Below, piece by piece: positions 55,613 to 64,000 of a stretch of 64,000 nucleotides of DNA. The DNA comes from Desulfobulbaceae bacterium (GTDB taxonomy: Bacteria > Bacteroidota > Ignavibacteria > Kapaibacteriales > UBA2268), in contig JAGXRP010000033.1 in NCBI GenBank assembly GCA_018335795.1, forward strand, positions 255,973-319,972, written 5' to 3'. The first letter of the stretch is position 1. Each line of letters starts with the position of its first letter. A model generated the notes under the pieces. That model was given only the letters and a program-made list of their open reading frames with translations, made no database searches and was not told where the DNA came from. The position numbers were made by a program, and so were the translations under genes.

Positions 55613-56284
55613 ATGCTCACTAAATACGGAACTGATAACATAGTAATCATGATTATTGCAGGAGTGGTAATTTTGGCAATCGGCTATTATGTTGATAAAT
55701 TATTTCTAAGCATTCCACTTTATATCATTGGAGTCGCCATAATTGCATTGGTTTTCATTTTCTTTAGAGACCCAGATAGATCGTTGCCTATGATAGCTAT
55801 AAACGATGATTCGTATATCATTGCACCTGCTGATGGAAAAGTTGTAGAAATAATCGAAGTTGATGAAAACGATTATTTGAAGCAACGAGCAAAACGATTG
55901 AGCATTTTCCTCTCGCCGATTGATGTGCATGTAAACCGCAATCCCGTAACCGGAATTGTGGAATACTACGAATACGTTCCGGGAGAATATTTAGTAGCTT
56001 ATCATCCGAAATCTTCTGAATTGAACGAACATTCTAAAATCGGGGTCATGACTCGTCATGGAAAAGTGATGTATAAACAAATCGTTGGTATATTGGCAAG
56101 AAGAATAGTTTGCGATGTCAAAGTCAAAGATAGCATAGTTGCCGGAGATAGATTCGGGATGATGAAATTTGGCTCAAGAATGGATATATTTGTACCGTTA
56201 GATTGTGAATTTTTTGTAAAAGTTAACGATAAAGTGGTTGCAGGCGAAACAATCTTAGGTAAATTGAAAATAATAAATGAATGA
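55613..56284 (+). CDS. psd: Phosphatidylserine decarboxylase, short soluble-domain type
   Basis: 223 residues. Pyruvoyl enzyme making phosphatidylethanolamine. Two membrane segments at the N-terminus (IVIMIIAGVVILAIGYYV and LYIIGVAIIALVFIFF), then FRDPDRSLP, IIAPADGKVVEI, LSIFLSPIDVHVNRNPVTG and NEHSKIGVMTRHGKV. FGSRMDIFVP holds the Gly-Ser self-cleavage site that yields the pyruvoyl alpha subunit (Ser about residue 187). It is the short PSD form common in Bacteroidota and Chlorobi, about 215-225 residues. It is nine bases upstream of pssA, which makes its substrate. Confidence 0.93.
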   Translation: MLTKYGTDNIVIMIIAGVVILAIGYYVDKLFLSIPLYIIGVAIIALVFIFFRDPDRSLPMIAINDDSYIIAPADGKVVEIIEVDENDYLKQRAKRLSIFLSPIDVHVNRNPVTGIVEYYEYVPGEYLVAYHPKSSELNEHSKIGVMTRHGKVMYKQIVGILARRIVCDVKVKDSIVAGDRFGMMKFGSRMDIFVPLDCEFFVKVNDKVVAGETILGKLKIINE

Positions 56285-56293
56285 TAAGTTGAA

Positions 56294-57055
56294 ATGGCAA
56301 AATTAAGAATCACAAAATCTTTAGTACCGAATTTATTGACTTTAGTCAACTTATTCGCCGGATTCTCTGCTATTGTTTATATATCTAAGGGCGATATCGA
56401 ACGAGGCGCCATATTTATATTGATTGCTGCAATTTTTGATATGCTTGATGGCGTGATGGCAAGACTAATCAACGCTACAAGCGAATTCGGTGCCGAACTC
56501 GATTCGCTTTGTGATGTTGTCTCATTTGGTGTAGCCCCCTCTTTTATGCTTTATCAGGTTTTTTTCGTTAATTATAACGAAATTGGAATCTTATTCGCTG
56601 CATTGCCTGCATTAGCCGGAGCATCACGGTTGGCAAGATTCAATATACAATTGACTGACTTGGTCGAAGACAAACTCTACTTCAAGGGCTTACCCATCCC
56701 TTCTGCCGCTTTGACGATTGTATCCTACATAATTTTTATATTACCGAATAATTACATTTCCGAATCTATCACAGTCTTTTCAACTTTTGCATTGGTGATT
56801 TTAGTTGCATATGCAATGATTTCTGACATCAAATTCGACAATATTCCACGACCAAACAAGAAATCTTTCAATGAAAGACCTGTTGTTTCAATCATCTTCG
56901 CAATTGGATTGGTCGCCTCGGTAGTCAGTAAAGGCGTTTTTGTTTTTCCATTTATGATTTTTTACATTGTGGTAAGCACTATCAGGCACATCGTCAGATT
57001 CTGGAAACTTGACGTAGAACCTGAAGAAGAAATTGATGATGCGGAAGATGATTAA
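56294..57055 (+). CDS. pssA: CDP-diacylglycerol-serine O-phosphatidyltransferase
   Basis: 253 residues, an inner-membrane CDP-alcohol phosphotransferase with six or so membrane helices. The family motif D-x2-D-G-x2-A-R-x8-G-x3-D-x3-D is complete in FDMLDGVMARL through GAELDSLCD (about residues 47-72). SKGDIERGA and LVNLFAGFSAI precede it. It makes phosphatidylserine from CDP-diacylglycerol and serine, which psd then decarboxylates. The last ~20 residues are acidic (EPEEEIDDAEDD). The pair forms the PE synthesis operon; purS begins 75 bases later behind its own -7 element. Confidence 0.95.
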   Translation: MAKLRITKSLVPNLLTLVNLFAGFSAIVYISKGDIERGAIFILIAAIFDMLDGVMARLINATSEFGAELDSLCDVVSFGVAPSFMLYQVFFVNYNEIGILFAALPALAGASRLARFNIQLTDLVEDKLYFKGLPIPSAALTIVSYIIFILPNNYISESITVFSTFALVILVAYAMISDIKFDNIPRPNKKSFNERPVVSIIFAIGLVASVVSKGVFVFPFMIFYIVVSTIRHIVRFWKLDVEPEEEIDDAEDD

Positions 57056-57092
57056 TCAAATTAGTAATTTTAGCAAATACAGCTTTTTTTCG

Positions 57093-57100
57093 TATTTTTG
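57093..57100 (+). promoter_or_regulatory. Candidate promoter element of purS
   Basis: TATTTTTG fits TAnnTTTG; the start would be about 57107, 24 bases before the purS ATG. There is no good TTG 19 bases upstream. Confidence 0.35.
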
Positions 57101-57130
57101 AACATTGATAATATTAAAAACTTCAAGTAA

Positions 57131-57388
57131 ATGAACAAGTATAAAGCAAACATTAAAATCACTCTTCGCGAGGGGATTCTCGACGTTCAAGGCAAAACAG
57201 TCGAGCACGCATTACATTCAATAGGATTTGAATCAATGAGCGCCGTCCGAATAGGCAAATTCGTCACACTGTACATACAAGCTGAGAGCGAATCTACTGC
57301 TATGAATCAAATCGAAAACGCATGCAAACAAATTATCGCAAATCCGATAATTGAAGACTATTCCATCGAAATCACTAAGGCGGAATAA
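57131..57388 (+). CDS. purS: Phosphoribosylformylglycinamidine synthase subunit PurS
   Basis: 85 residues. Small subunit of the three-part FGAM synthase (PurS, PurQ and small PurL) found in Bacillus and some FCB bacteria. Key block: ITLREGILDVQGKTVEHALHSIGFES, then VRIGKFVTLYIQ, matching the PurS ferredoxin-like fold with the conserved (V/I)xDPxG-type strand here as LDVQGKT. PurS bridges PurQ and PurL and helps ammonia transfer. purQ follows two bases later; purL is not in the window. Confidence 0.94.
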   Translation: MNKYKANIKITLREGILDVQGKTVEHALHSIGFESMSAVRIGKFVTLYIQAESESTAMNQIENACKQIIANPIIEDYSIEITKAE

Positions 57389-57390
57389 AA

Positions 57391-58083
57391 ATGAAGTTTG
57401 GCATTGTAGTTTTCCCTGGTTCCAATTGCGACCATGACGCTTATCATGCGGCTTCGGTGAATGCCGGATTTGGAGCACAATATCTATGGCACAAAGATAC
57501 ATTGATTCCCGATGACATTGATTGCATAATTTTGCCCGGAGGATTTTCCTACGGCGATTATCTCAGATGCGGTGCTGTAGCACAGTTTTCACCATTGATG
57601 AAAGAAGTCAAAAAATTTGCGGAAAACGGTAAATTCGTAGTAGGGATTTGCAACGGATTTCAGATTCTGACCGAAACCGGGATGCTTCCCGGAGCTTTAC
57701 TAAAAAACGAAAATTTGAATTTCATTTGCAAAGATACAAATCTCAAAGTGATTTCAAATGATTCAGCCTTTACTTCAGCATATAAAAAGGGTGATGTAAT
57801 TAATATACCAATCGCTCACGGAGAAGGAAATTATTACGCAGATGCCGATACTTTGAAAATGCTCGAAGATGAAAATTTGATTGTTTTCAAATACAGTTCA
57901 CATGACGGTATTATCGAAAAGCAATATAATCCAAATGGTTCAGTCAATAACATAGCCGGGATTATTAGCAAAAAAGGAAATGTTTTGGGTATGATGCCTC
58001 ATCCTGAAAGATATAGCGATAAGCAACTCGGCTGTAATGACGGAGTTAATATTTTTAAATCTATTGCAAGGAGTCTATCATGA
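57391..58083 (+). CDS. purQ: Phosphoribosylformylglycinamidine synthase subunit PurQ (glutaminase)
   Basis: 230 residues. Class I glutamine amidotransferase: [13 protein letters not shown] at the N-terminus, [17 protein letters not shown], catalytic Cys in [21 protein letters not shown] (about residue 86), and the His/Glu pair in [10 protein letters not shown] near the C-terminus. It hydrolyses glutamine and passes ammonia to PurL in step four of purine synthesis. The four-base ATGA overlap with the first TatA-like gene couples their translation. Confidence 0.96.
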   Translation: MKFGIVVFPGSNCDHDAYHAASVNAGFGAQYLWHKDTLIPDDIDCIILPGGFSYGDYLRCGAVAQFSPLMKEVKKFAENGKFVVGICNGFQILTETGMLPGALLKNENLNFICKDTNLKVISNDSAFTSAYKKGDVINIPIAHGEGNYYADADTLKMLEDENLIVFKYSSHDGIIEKQYNPNGSVNNIAGIISKKGNVLGMMPHPERYSDKQLGCNDGVNIFKSIARSLS

Positions 58084-58268
58084 ACTTAATAATGTTCGGT
58101 ATGCCGGGTGGCACAGAATGGATTCTCATTTTGTTGGCTATTTTGCTTTTGTTTGGTGCAAAAAAAATCCCCGAGCTTATGAAAGGGCTTGGAAGTGGAA
58201 TAAAAGAGTTTAAAAAAGCATCTAACGATGTTACCGACCCAATAAACGACAAAAAGTTAGATAACTAA
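58080..58268 (+). CDS. tatA: Twin-arginine translocase TatA/TatE family protein (1)
   Basis: 62 residues: a short N-terminal hydrophobic helix ([25 protein letters not shown]) with the Phe-Gly hinge and the amphipathic helix [16 protein letters not shown], as in TatA. TatA oligomers form the conduit for folded proteins recruited by TatBC. TatC is not in the window. Overlaps purQ by four bases; a second TatA-like gene is 43 bases downstream. TatA versus TatE versus TatB cannot be assigned by length alone; no long TatB tail is present. Confidence 0.88.
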   Translation: MNLIMFGMPGGTEWILILLAILLLFGAKKIPELMKGLGSGIKEFKKASNDVTDPINDKKLDN

Positions 58269-58311
58269 GGTTTGGGCAATCATTTATATCATGAATTAAC
58301 AGGTCGAATCT

Positions 58312-58578
58312 ATGTTTGATGTTGGTGGGGGTGAATTAATGTTAATCATTCTTGCGGTTCTGATATTGTTCGGACCCAAGAAATTACCCGAGTTTGCCAA
58401 AATGATTAAACGTGGTGTAAACGAAATGAAGAATGCTCAACGCCAATTCTCTGAGCAAGTTACTGAAATCACCCGTGAAGTCCAAAAACCTGTCAATAAT
58501 ATCAAAAATACAATCGAAAATGAAGTCAAAGATCAACCTAAACAAGTTATAAAAGAAGACTTCGTTAACAAAAATTGA
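58312..58578 (+). CDS. Twin-arginine translocase TatA/TatB-like protein (2)
   Basis: 88 residues. The N-terminal GGGELMLIILAVLILFGPKKLPEFA is the TatA/B membrane helix with hinge FGPKKLPE; a longer charged helical tail follows (MIKRGVNEMKNAQRQFSEQV and onward), with conserved amphipathic spacing. The FGP hinge and the longer tail suggest that it may fill the TatB role beside the shorter first copy, although it is shorter than a proteobacterial TatB. It is the last gene on this strand before the convergent cdd. Role division is inference. Confidence 0.85.
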   Translation: MFDVGGGELMLIILAVLILFGPKKLPEFAKMIKRGVNEMKNAQRQFSEQVTEITREVQKPVNNIKNTIENEVKDQPKQVIKEDFVNKN

Positions 58579-58619
58579 CCTTAGATATCCCCTATTTAAT
58601 CTCAGAAATTACAACGATA

Positions 58620-59072
58620 TTAAAGATTCAAGAAATTATCCGAAGTGAAGCGATTCGGCAATAATTCAGTTAAGTTAGTTTCGTAGATTTTATAAATCTT
58701 TGATTCTGAATCCAAATTGACCGATATAATTTTTAATTCGTTATCAGGTGTAAATTCTGAAATTTTCTGTCGGCAAAGACCACAAGGGAAAGTCGGTGAA
58801 TGCAAGGATTCCAACACTACTAATAATAATTTGGTTTCATAGCAAGCGGATTTGACCATAGAGTCAATTGCAACGCACTCCGCATGGGAAGTCAATGTAA
58901 AATCCGCACTTTCGACATTGCAACCCGTGTAAATCTCTCCATCAATACCTAATACAGCGGCACCTACTTTATAATTCGAATAGGGTGAATAAGCATTTTC
59001 ACGCACTGATGTAGCAAGATTGAGCATTTGTAGCTCAATATCAGTCAAATCATTCAATAATAGTGTTTTCAT
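58620..59072 (-). CDS. cdd: Cytidine deaminase
   Basis: 150 residues, the tetrameric short form. Hydrolyses cytidine/deoxycytidine to uridine/deoxyuridine. Zinc motif: ENAYSPYSNYKVGAAVLG (substrate loop), TGCNVESADFTLTSHAECVAID, with the catalytic H-A-E, and SPTFPCGLCRQKISEF, with the P-C-x-x-C ligands. HAECVAI replaces the usual C/HAE; here the first ligand is His. The start overlaps the upstream YbaN-type gene by 23 bases, so the two are coupled. Confidence 0.94.
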   Translation of the reverse strand: MKTLLLNDLTDIELQMLNLATSVRENAYSPYSNYKVGAAVLGIDGEIYTGCNVESADFTLTSHAECVAIDSMVKSACYETKLLLVVLESLHSPTFPCGLCRQKISEFTPDNELKIISVNLDSESKIYKIYETNLTELLPNRFTSDNFLNL

Positions 59073-59484
59073 CGTTCAATTTCGCTATTTCTTCATCAGT
59101 TAAAGTATGCAAAGCCAACAAATGCCACGATACAGCAATCCCAACGCAAGCTAAAAGTATTCGTACCCATAATATATCAACGAAAAAAGCGGAAATACCC
59201 AATGTAACCCAAAGTATAATGATTGAATTACGGCGGCTTTCGTGGGTTATACCTTTGAATTCGCGATAATTTCTTATCATTTTACCAAACATCTTATTTT
59301 TGATAAGCCATTGATAATGCTTTTCAGACGAGCGGACGAAAAACCACGCAGCAAGTATCAAAAATATCGTTGTGGGCCACACCGGCACGAATATACCGAT
59401 AAAGCCCATTATCACATTTATTATACCTAAAACTAAATACAGGTATCTTTTAAATCTATTTTTTTCAATCTTAAATTCAGTCAT
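59050..59484 (-). CDS. YbaN (DUF454) family inner-membrane protein
   Basis: 144 residues with three or four membrane segments. The family core is YLYLVLGIINVIMGFIGIFVPVWPTTIFLILAAWFF with the conserved G-x-F-x-P-x-x-PTTxF pattern, followed by RSSEKHYQWLIKN and a helix that ends before the second hydrophobic pair (SIIILWVTLGISAFFV, VRILLACVGIAVSW). Function unknown. It lies between a small membrane-protein gene and cdd on the minus strand; the overlap with cdd suggests shared translation. Confidence 0.88.
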   Translation of the reverse strand: MTEFKIEKNRFKRYLYLVLGIINVIMGFIGIFVPVWPTTIFLILAAWFFVRSSEKHYQWLIKNKMFGKMIRNYREFKGITHESRRNSIIILWVTLGISAFFVDILWVRILLACVGIAVSWHLLALHTLTDEEIAKLNDENTIIE

Positions 59485-59499
59485 TATAGTCGCTTAGTC

Positions 59500-59853
59500 T
59501 CATTGTCCGGGTGCAAGCCAATTGCCAGCCAGAAAAAGTACAAGAAAATGAAATCCGAGAAAAATCATAAATGCAATCAGCAAGTCCACAGACTTTTTTT
59601 TGTACAAATAAATGGTTGAAAACGCGAGAAAAGTAGCGTTTAAAATGCCATAAACCAAATTTGCGAATATATACGTTTCGCGAGTTTCGAAAAACCAAGG
59701 TTGTAAATGCTTTTCCGAGACTATGCTTATAAAAATCTCAGACGTCATAAAAATCTTGTCTATAGCTTCGTACAAAGGTAAAATCGTGAACAGCAGTATG
59801 AAAATTACTGCCGGAACACCCAAAAGCCAATGAAGGAAATTCCCCTTCATCAA
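59500..59853 (-). CDS. Small hypothetical membrane protein
   Basis: 117 residues with three or four predicted membrane segments (for example [41 protein letters not shown] and [20 protein letters not shown]). I do not recognise a family. The start overlaps the metH stop (ATGATGA), so it is translated from the metH mRNA; a start at the second Met is equally possible. It is followed 15 bases later by the YbaN-type gene. Proline-rich turns and conserved-looking Trp residues are compatible with a real membrane protein; no catalytic motif. Confidence 0.65.
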   Translation of the reverse strand: MMKGNFLHWLLGVPAVIFILLFTILPLYEAIDKIFMTSEIFISIVSEKHLQPWFFETRETYIFANLVYGILNATFLAFSTIYLYKKKSVDLLIAFMIFLGFHFLVLFLAGNWLAPGQ

Positions 59854-62800
59854 TAGCCCAAATTAGCAGACAACCACTTTTCGGCAATTTCTACGCTTAT
59901 ACCTTTGCGCTTAGCGTAGGATTCGATTTGGTCTTTGCCGATTTTTCCGACTGCAAAATATTTAGATTCGGGCGTTGCAAAGTACAATCCGCAAACAGAT
60001 GCACCCGGATTCATCATAAAGCTTTCGGTCAATTGAACGCCGGTGGACTCGCTCGCATTGAGCAAATCAAATATCTTTTGGGTTTCCGTATGGTCGGGTA
60101 ATGAAGGATAACCTGCCGCAGGTCTGATTCCCGAGTATCTTTCATTAAGCATATCTTCGGCATTAAGTTGCTCTTCTGAAGCATAGCCCCAATATTCCTT
60201 GCGAACTTTTTCGTGGAGCAATTCCGCAAATGCTTCTGCAAGGCGGTCAGCTAATACTTTCACCATAATCGAATTATAGTCATCGTTGTCTTTTTCAAAT
60301 TCTTCAACAAGTTCATGCACACCATGTCCTGCAGAACAAACAAACATGCCGAGAAAATCATTTTTGCCTGAATTTTTATCCCAAATGAAATCCGACAGTG
60401 AAAGATTTTCTGCACCGGATTTCTTTGCCTGTTGCTGTCTCAATAATCTGAAAGTTTGAAGAGTGCTTTTTTTGTCAAGTGATTCATAGACTTCTATGTC
60501 TTCATTATCAATCGCATTTGCAGCAAATATCCCGAATACTGCGTTGGCTGTGATGCGTTTTTCTGCGATAATTTTATCGAGCAATTCATTTGCATCATCG
60601 AATAATTTCTTTGCCTCTGCCCCTTTTTCAGGATTATCAAAAATCTGTGGATACCGCCCCTTCAATTCCCAAGTGATGAAGAACTGTGTCCAATTAATGT
60701 ATTGGCGAATCTCAGTCAAGGAATAATTTTGCAAATCGAAAACTCCAAGATTGTTTGGAAGCATCGGAGTGTATGTTTTGGATAAAATTGCGCTATTTTT
60801 CTTAGACTCTGCATAGCTAATCAAATTACCCGACATTTGAGATTTTTGATGATTCAAACGAATCTCTTCGTATTCGGATTTGTAGTTTTCAATGAAAGTG
60901 TCATAAATCTTTGCATTGAGCAAAGCTGAAGCCACAGGAACGCTTTTTCCTGCATCAAGAACGTGAATTACAGGCTTAGAATAATTTGGTGCAATTTTGA
61001 CGGCAGTATGCACTCGCGAAGTAGTCGCACCGCCAATTAGCAATGGAATATCGAATTTCAAGCGTTCGAGTTCCTTAGCTACATGGACCATTTCATCTAA
61101 AGATGGTGTTATCAATCCGCTCAAGCCGATTATATCAACCTTTTGTTTGCGAGCTTCATCAATAATTTTGTCGCTGGAAGTCATTATTCCAAGGTCAATG
61201 ACTTCAAAATTATTACATGCCAAAACCACAGAAACAATGTTTTTCCCTATATCGTGAACGTCGCCTTTGACAGTAGCCAACAAAATTTTACCAGCAGTCT
61301 GTCTCTCAGATTTTTTCAGCGATTGCTCAATATATGGAATTAAATGTGCAACAGACTTTTTCATGACTCGAGCACTTTTCACAACCTGAGGTAAAAACAT
61401 TTTACCTTCTCCGAAAAGCTCACCGACGACGTTCATACCATCCATCAATGGACCTTCGATTACTTCGAGTGGATTGTCAAATTTCAGTCGTGCTTCTTCG
61501 GTGTCTTCGATTATATAATCAACTATGCCCTTGATGAGGGAGTGTTTGAGACGTTCTTCGACGGAATTAGCTCTCCAAATTTCAATTTTTTCTTTCTTTT
61601 CCGATTCGCCTTTGTTGCTTTCAGCATATGCGAGCAATCTATCAGTCGAATCCGGGCGTCTGTTTAAGATTACATCTTCGACCAATTCAAGCAATTGAGG
61701 TTCTATACTGTCATAAACTTCAATTTGTCCGGCATTAACGATTCCCATATCCATACCAGCTTTGATAGCATGATATAAAAATGCGGAGTGCATTGCCTCG
61801 CGAACTTTGTTGTTGCCGCGGAAAGAGAATGACAAATTACTTACACCACCGCTAACTTTTGCGTATGGAAGATTTTGCTTAATCCAACGAACAGCATTGA
61901 TATAATCAACAGCGTAATTGTTGTGCTCTTCCATTCCGGTTGCCAAAGTCAAAATGTTAGGGTCGAAAATAATATCATGAGGCGGAAAACCAACTTCCTC
62001 GGTCAAAATTTTATATGCACGGCTACAAATGTCAATTTTTCTTTGCTCAGTATCAGCTTGACCATATTCGTCAAATGCCATAACAATGACAGCAGCTCCA
62101 TAGTCAAGCACTTTTCTTGCATGTCTGATGAACTCCTCTTCGCCTTCCTTCATCGAAATCGAGTTCACAATGCCTTTACCTTGGATGCACTTCAAACCTG
62201 CTTCGATTACAGTCCATTTCGATGAATCAATCATAATCGGCACTTTGGCAATATCAGGCTCGGAAGCAATTAAATTCAGGAAAGTAGTCATGGCTGATTC
62301 GGAGTCAATCATCCCTTCGTCCATGTTGATGTCAATTATTTGAGCACCATTTTCAACTTGTTGTTTTGCAATTGCGAGTGCGGATTCAAAATCATTTTTG
62401 ACAATCAAGTCTTTGAATTTTGTCGAACCCGAAATATTTGTTTTTTCCCCAACATTTATAAAATTGGAATTTTCGTAAGCGATTAATTTTTCAAGTCCGC
62501 TTAATTGCATAAATGTCTTTGCCGCAGGGACGATTCTTGGTTTTATACCTTTGACGCTCTCCGCAATCGCTTCGATGTGGTCAGGAGTAGTTCCACAACA
62601 GCCACCGATAATATTAACAAAGCCCTCATCAGCATATTGGCGAGAAACTTCTGCCATGAATTTCGGTGATTCATCATAACCGCCAAATTCATTAGGCAGC
62701 CCGGCATTTGGGTATAAACTTGTGAAACAATCAGCTTCAGATGAGAGCTCTTCGATGTAAGGACGCATTTGCTCAGAGCCCAGGGCACAATTAAACCCAA

Positions 62801-63542
62801 CGCTAAGCAAATTGATTGTATGCGAAATTGAAACCCAAAATGCTCCGTTTGTTTGACCGGATAGCGTTCTGCCACTTTGGTCAACAATCGTACCCGAAAT
62901 CATTACAGGAAGATAATTTCCGGATTCTCGGAAATATTGTGCAGTTCCAAATATTGCTGCTTTTGAATTCAGTGTATCGAAAATGGTTTCAATCAAAATA
63001 ATGTCACTACCACCTTCTACAAGTGATTTCACTTGCTCATAATAGGCATTGCTCATGGTATCAAAATCAGTAGCTCTAAATCCGGGGTTATTCACATCAG
63101 GCGATAATGATAAAGCTTGATTAGTTGGTCCAACCGCTCCGGCTACAAATCTGGGTTTCGATGGGTCTCGTTTGAGCATCTCGTCAACTGCTGCACGAGC
63201 AATTTTTGCTGCATTGAAGTTAATTTCATTGACATAATCGCCCATATCATAATCAGATTGGGAAATTGATGTACCATTAAATGTATTTGTTTCGATAATA
63301 TCGCTGCCCGCTTCGAGATATTTCAGGTGAATTTCTTTGATTATATCGGGTTGAGTGAGGACGAGCAAATCATTATTGCCTTTGAGGTCTTTATTCCAAT
63401 CGGCAAATCTTTTGCCTCTGTAATCGGCTTCGGTCAATTTATAACGCTGAACCATTGTACCCATGGCACCATCCAAAACAAGGATTCTGTTTTTGAGTAA
63501 TTCAGCAATCTCTACTATTTTATTTCCGTAATACTTTCGCAT
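59850..63542 (-). CDS. metH: Cobalamin-dependent methionine synthase
   Basis: 1230 residues, the full four-module form. Homocysteine-binding domain with zinc Cys in [10 protein letters not shown] (about 248) and [14 protein letters not shown] (about 314); pterin-binding domain with [13 protein letters not shown] and IDINMDEGM; cobalamin-binding domain with the axial His in [15 protein letters not shown] (about 760); and reactivation domain with [12 protein letters not shown] (about 1144). It transfers the methyl group of 5-methyl-tetrahydrofolate to homocysteine through B12. No cobalamin riboswitch fits in the 54-base gap upstream. A -7-like element lies just before the gene. Its last codon overlaps the small membrane-protein gene. 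Confidence 0.96.
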   Translation of the reverse strand: MRKYYGNKIVEIAELLKNRILVLDGAMGTMVQRYKLTEADYRGKRFADWNKDLKGNNDLLVLTQPDIIKEIHLKYLEAGSDIIETNTFNGTSISQSDYDMGDYVNEINFNAAKIARAAVDEMLKRDPSKPRFVAGAVGPTNQALSLSPDVNNPGFRATDFDTMSNAYYEQVKSLVEGGSDIILIETIFDTLNSKAAIFGTAQYFRESGNYLPVMISGTIVDQSGRTLSGQTNGAFWVSISHTINLLSVGFNCALGSEQMRPYIEELSSEADCFTSLYPNAGLPNEFGGYDESPKFMAEVSRQYADEGFVNIIGGCCGTTPDHIEAIAESVKGIKPRIVPAAKTFMQLSGLEKLIAYENSNFINVGEKTNISGSTKFKDLIVKNDFESALAIAKQQVENGAQIIDINMDEGMIDSESAMTTFLNLIASEPDIAKVPIMIDSSKWTVIEAGLKCIQGKGIVNSISMKEGEEEFIRHARKVLDYGAAVIVMAFDEYGQADTEQRKIDICSRAYKILTEEVGFPPHDIIFDPNILTLATGMEEHNNYAVDYINAVRWIKQNLPYAKVSGGVSNLSFSFRGNNKVREAMHSAFLYHAIKAGMDMGIVNAGQIEVYDSIEPQLLELVEDVILNRRPDSTDRLLAYAESNKGESEKKEKIEIWRANSVEERLKHSLIKGIVDYIIEDTEEARLKFDNPLEVIEGPLMDGMNVVGELFGEGKMFLPQVVKSARVMKKSVAHLIPYIEQSLKKSERQTAGKILLATVKGDVHDIGKNIVSVVLACNNFEVIDLGIMTSSDKIIDEARKQKVDIIGLSGLITPSLDEMVHVAKELERLKFDIPLLIGGATTSRVHTAVKIAPNYSKPVIHVLDAGKSVPVASALLNAKIYDTFIENYKSEYEEIRLNHQKSQMSGNLISYAESKKNSAILSKTYTPMLPNNLGVFDLQNYSLTEIRQYINWTQFFITWELKGRYPQIFDNPEKGAEAKKLFDDANELLDKIIAEKRITANAVFGIFAANAIDNEDIEVYESLDKKSTLQTFRLLRQQQAKKSGAENLSLSDFIWDKNSGKNDFLGMFVCSAGHGVHELVEEFEKDNDDYNSIMVKVLADRLAEAFAELLHEKVRKEYWGYASEEQLNAEDMLNERYSGIRPAAGYPSLPDHTETQKIFDLLNASESTGVQLTESFMMNPGASVCGLYFATPESKYFAVGKIGKDQIESYAKRKGISVEIAEKWLSANLGY

Positions 63543-63586
63543 ATCGCTTTTAAGAGTTTATTATTGAAATAGTGAAGTTAGTAAAG

Positions 63587-63594
63587 CAAAAGTA
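63587..63594 (-). promoter_or_regulatory. Candidate promoter element of metH
   Basis: TACTTTTG on the minus strand, right after the carB stop, fits TAnnTTTG. The start would be about 63580, 38 bases before the metH ATG. The matching upstream position reads TTT rather than TTG. Confidence 0.35.
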
Positions 63595-63596
63595 TT

Positions 63597-64000
63597 TTAA
63601 TTTCCTTTCCGAGAAACGAATGGATTATGTATAGTGATTTTATGACGTTGTAACCATTCCATACCATCTGCAATTGCGCGAGCAGCCGATATATTTGTTA
63701 TACATAGCACTTTGTTTTGCAAAGCAGCCGAACGAATCAATAAGTCATCTTGATATGCCTTTCTTCCCAAGGGGGTGTTAATAATCATCTGTATGTTGCC
63801 GCTATGAATCATTTCGACTACGTTGGGATGTCCTGCACCAATTTTGTGAATAAGATTGACATGGACGCCTTCTACATGCAAAGTGCTGAATGTGCCGAGA
63901 GTAGCGTAAATTTCAAATCCGAGTAAGCGTAGTTTTTGAGCAATCGGCACAACTGACTTCTTGTCGTGGTCATTTACCGAAATAAAAACATTCCCACCGA
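63597..64000 (-). CDS. carB: Carbamoyl-phosphate synthase large subunit, C-terminal fragment (gene continues past window)
   Basis: The last 134 codons of a gene entering from the right edge; the frame is open to 64000. The visible part is the end of the large subunit: GNVFISVNDHDKKSVVPIAQ, then the MGS-like allosteric domain with LLGFEIYATLGTFSTLHVEG, IHKIGAGHPNVVEMI, MIINTPLGRKAYQDDLLIRSAAL and ARAIADGMEWL. CarB makes carbamoyl phosphate for arginine and pyrimidine synthesis. A stand-alone MGS protein is unlikely because the frame continues upstream with typical CarB sequence. A normal C-terminus; nothing broken here. Confidence 0.9.
   Translation of the reverse strand, partial: GGNVFISVNDHDKKSVVPIAQKLRLLGFEIYATLGTFSTLHVEGVHVNLIHKIGAGHPNVVEMIHSGNIQMIINTPLGRKAYQDDLLIRSAALQNKVLCITNISAARAIADGMEWLQRHKITIHNPFVSRKGN

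Noticed and set aside
63543-63596. Possible cobalamin riboswitch ahead of metH
   Set aside because: The gap to carB is 54 bases, too short, and no B12-box sequence is present.

Overview
This window is an AT-rich (mid-30s % G+C by eye) stretch of a bacterial chromosome, densely coding on both strands, with about 57 protein genes and no intergenic gap over 300 bases. I found no rRNA, tRNA, CRISPR array, insertion sequence, phage gene or restriction system. The organism is most likely in the Bacteroidota/Chlorobiota (FCB) group. Two things support this. One is a large secreted protein with a C-terminal type IX (Por) sorting domain. The other is a recurring TAnnTTTG element, sometimes with TTG/TTTG 19 bases upstream, in front of genes, which is the known Bacteroidota sigma-A promoter pattern. 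A two-subunit glycine dehydrogenase, a short one-domain IspG and the MEP pathway argue against a typical gut Bacteroides. A Kapabacteria- or Ignavibacteria-like lineage is my guess, not a demonstration.

Layout. 1-5603: two adjacent paralogous secreted BNR-repeat proteins on the minus strand, the first cut by the window edge. 5717-12879: a double-domain glycosyltransferase with TPRs, a lipoprotein, argD, dtd, ispG, a rhomboid protease and an orphan gene. 12944-15190: the glycolytic pair gap-pgk. 15366-17578: manC and a phosphoglucose/phosphomannose isomerase (sugar-nucleotide supply). 17706-21203: gcvPA, a DivIC/FtsB protein, a ROK kinase, ridA and a DUF5683 protein in one tight run. 21190-24777: an orphan SpoIIE-type phosphatase with PDZ, membrane and GAF regions, then an AlkD-like protein. 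24780-34051: the conserved transcription/translation operon nusA-infB-rbfA-truB-ribF-rpsO-pnp. 34243-37061: a glutaryl-CoA dehydrogenase-like enzyme and P5C dehydrogenase (amino-acid catabolism). 37180-40000: an inositol-phosphatase family protein, dapF and an M20 amidohydrolase. 40003-44757: a metallophosphoesterase, a redoxin, a CDGSH protein, argS, rsfS and a LytR_C protein. 44822-49273: guanine deaminase, an ECF sigma factor and a PhoR/PhoB-like two-component pair. 49368-55484: the replication cluster dnaN-recF-DUF721-gyrB, without dnaA, plus a secreted hydrolase. 55613-58578: psd-pssA, purS-purQ and two TatA-like proteins. 58620-64000: carB (partial), metH, two small membrane proteins and cdd, all on the minus strand.

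Most of the window is housekeeping. I do not see a clear undescribed multi-gene system. The points most worth a second look are regulatory or architectural: a perfect inverted repeat over the gcvPA promoter; an 11-base-period direct repeat occupying the -35 region of the response-regulator promoter; an intrinsic-terminator-like hairpin between two candidate promoters in front of nusA; an orphan PDZ/membrane/GAF/PP2C phosphatase; and the paired secreted BNR proteins.
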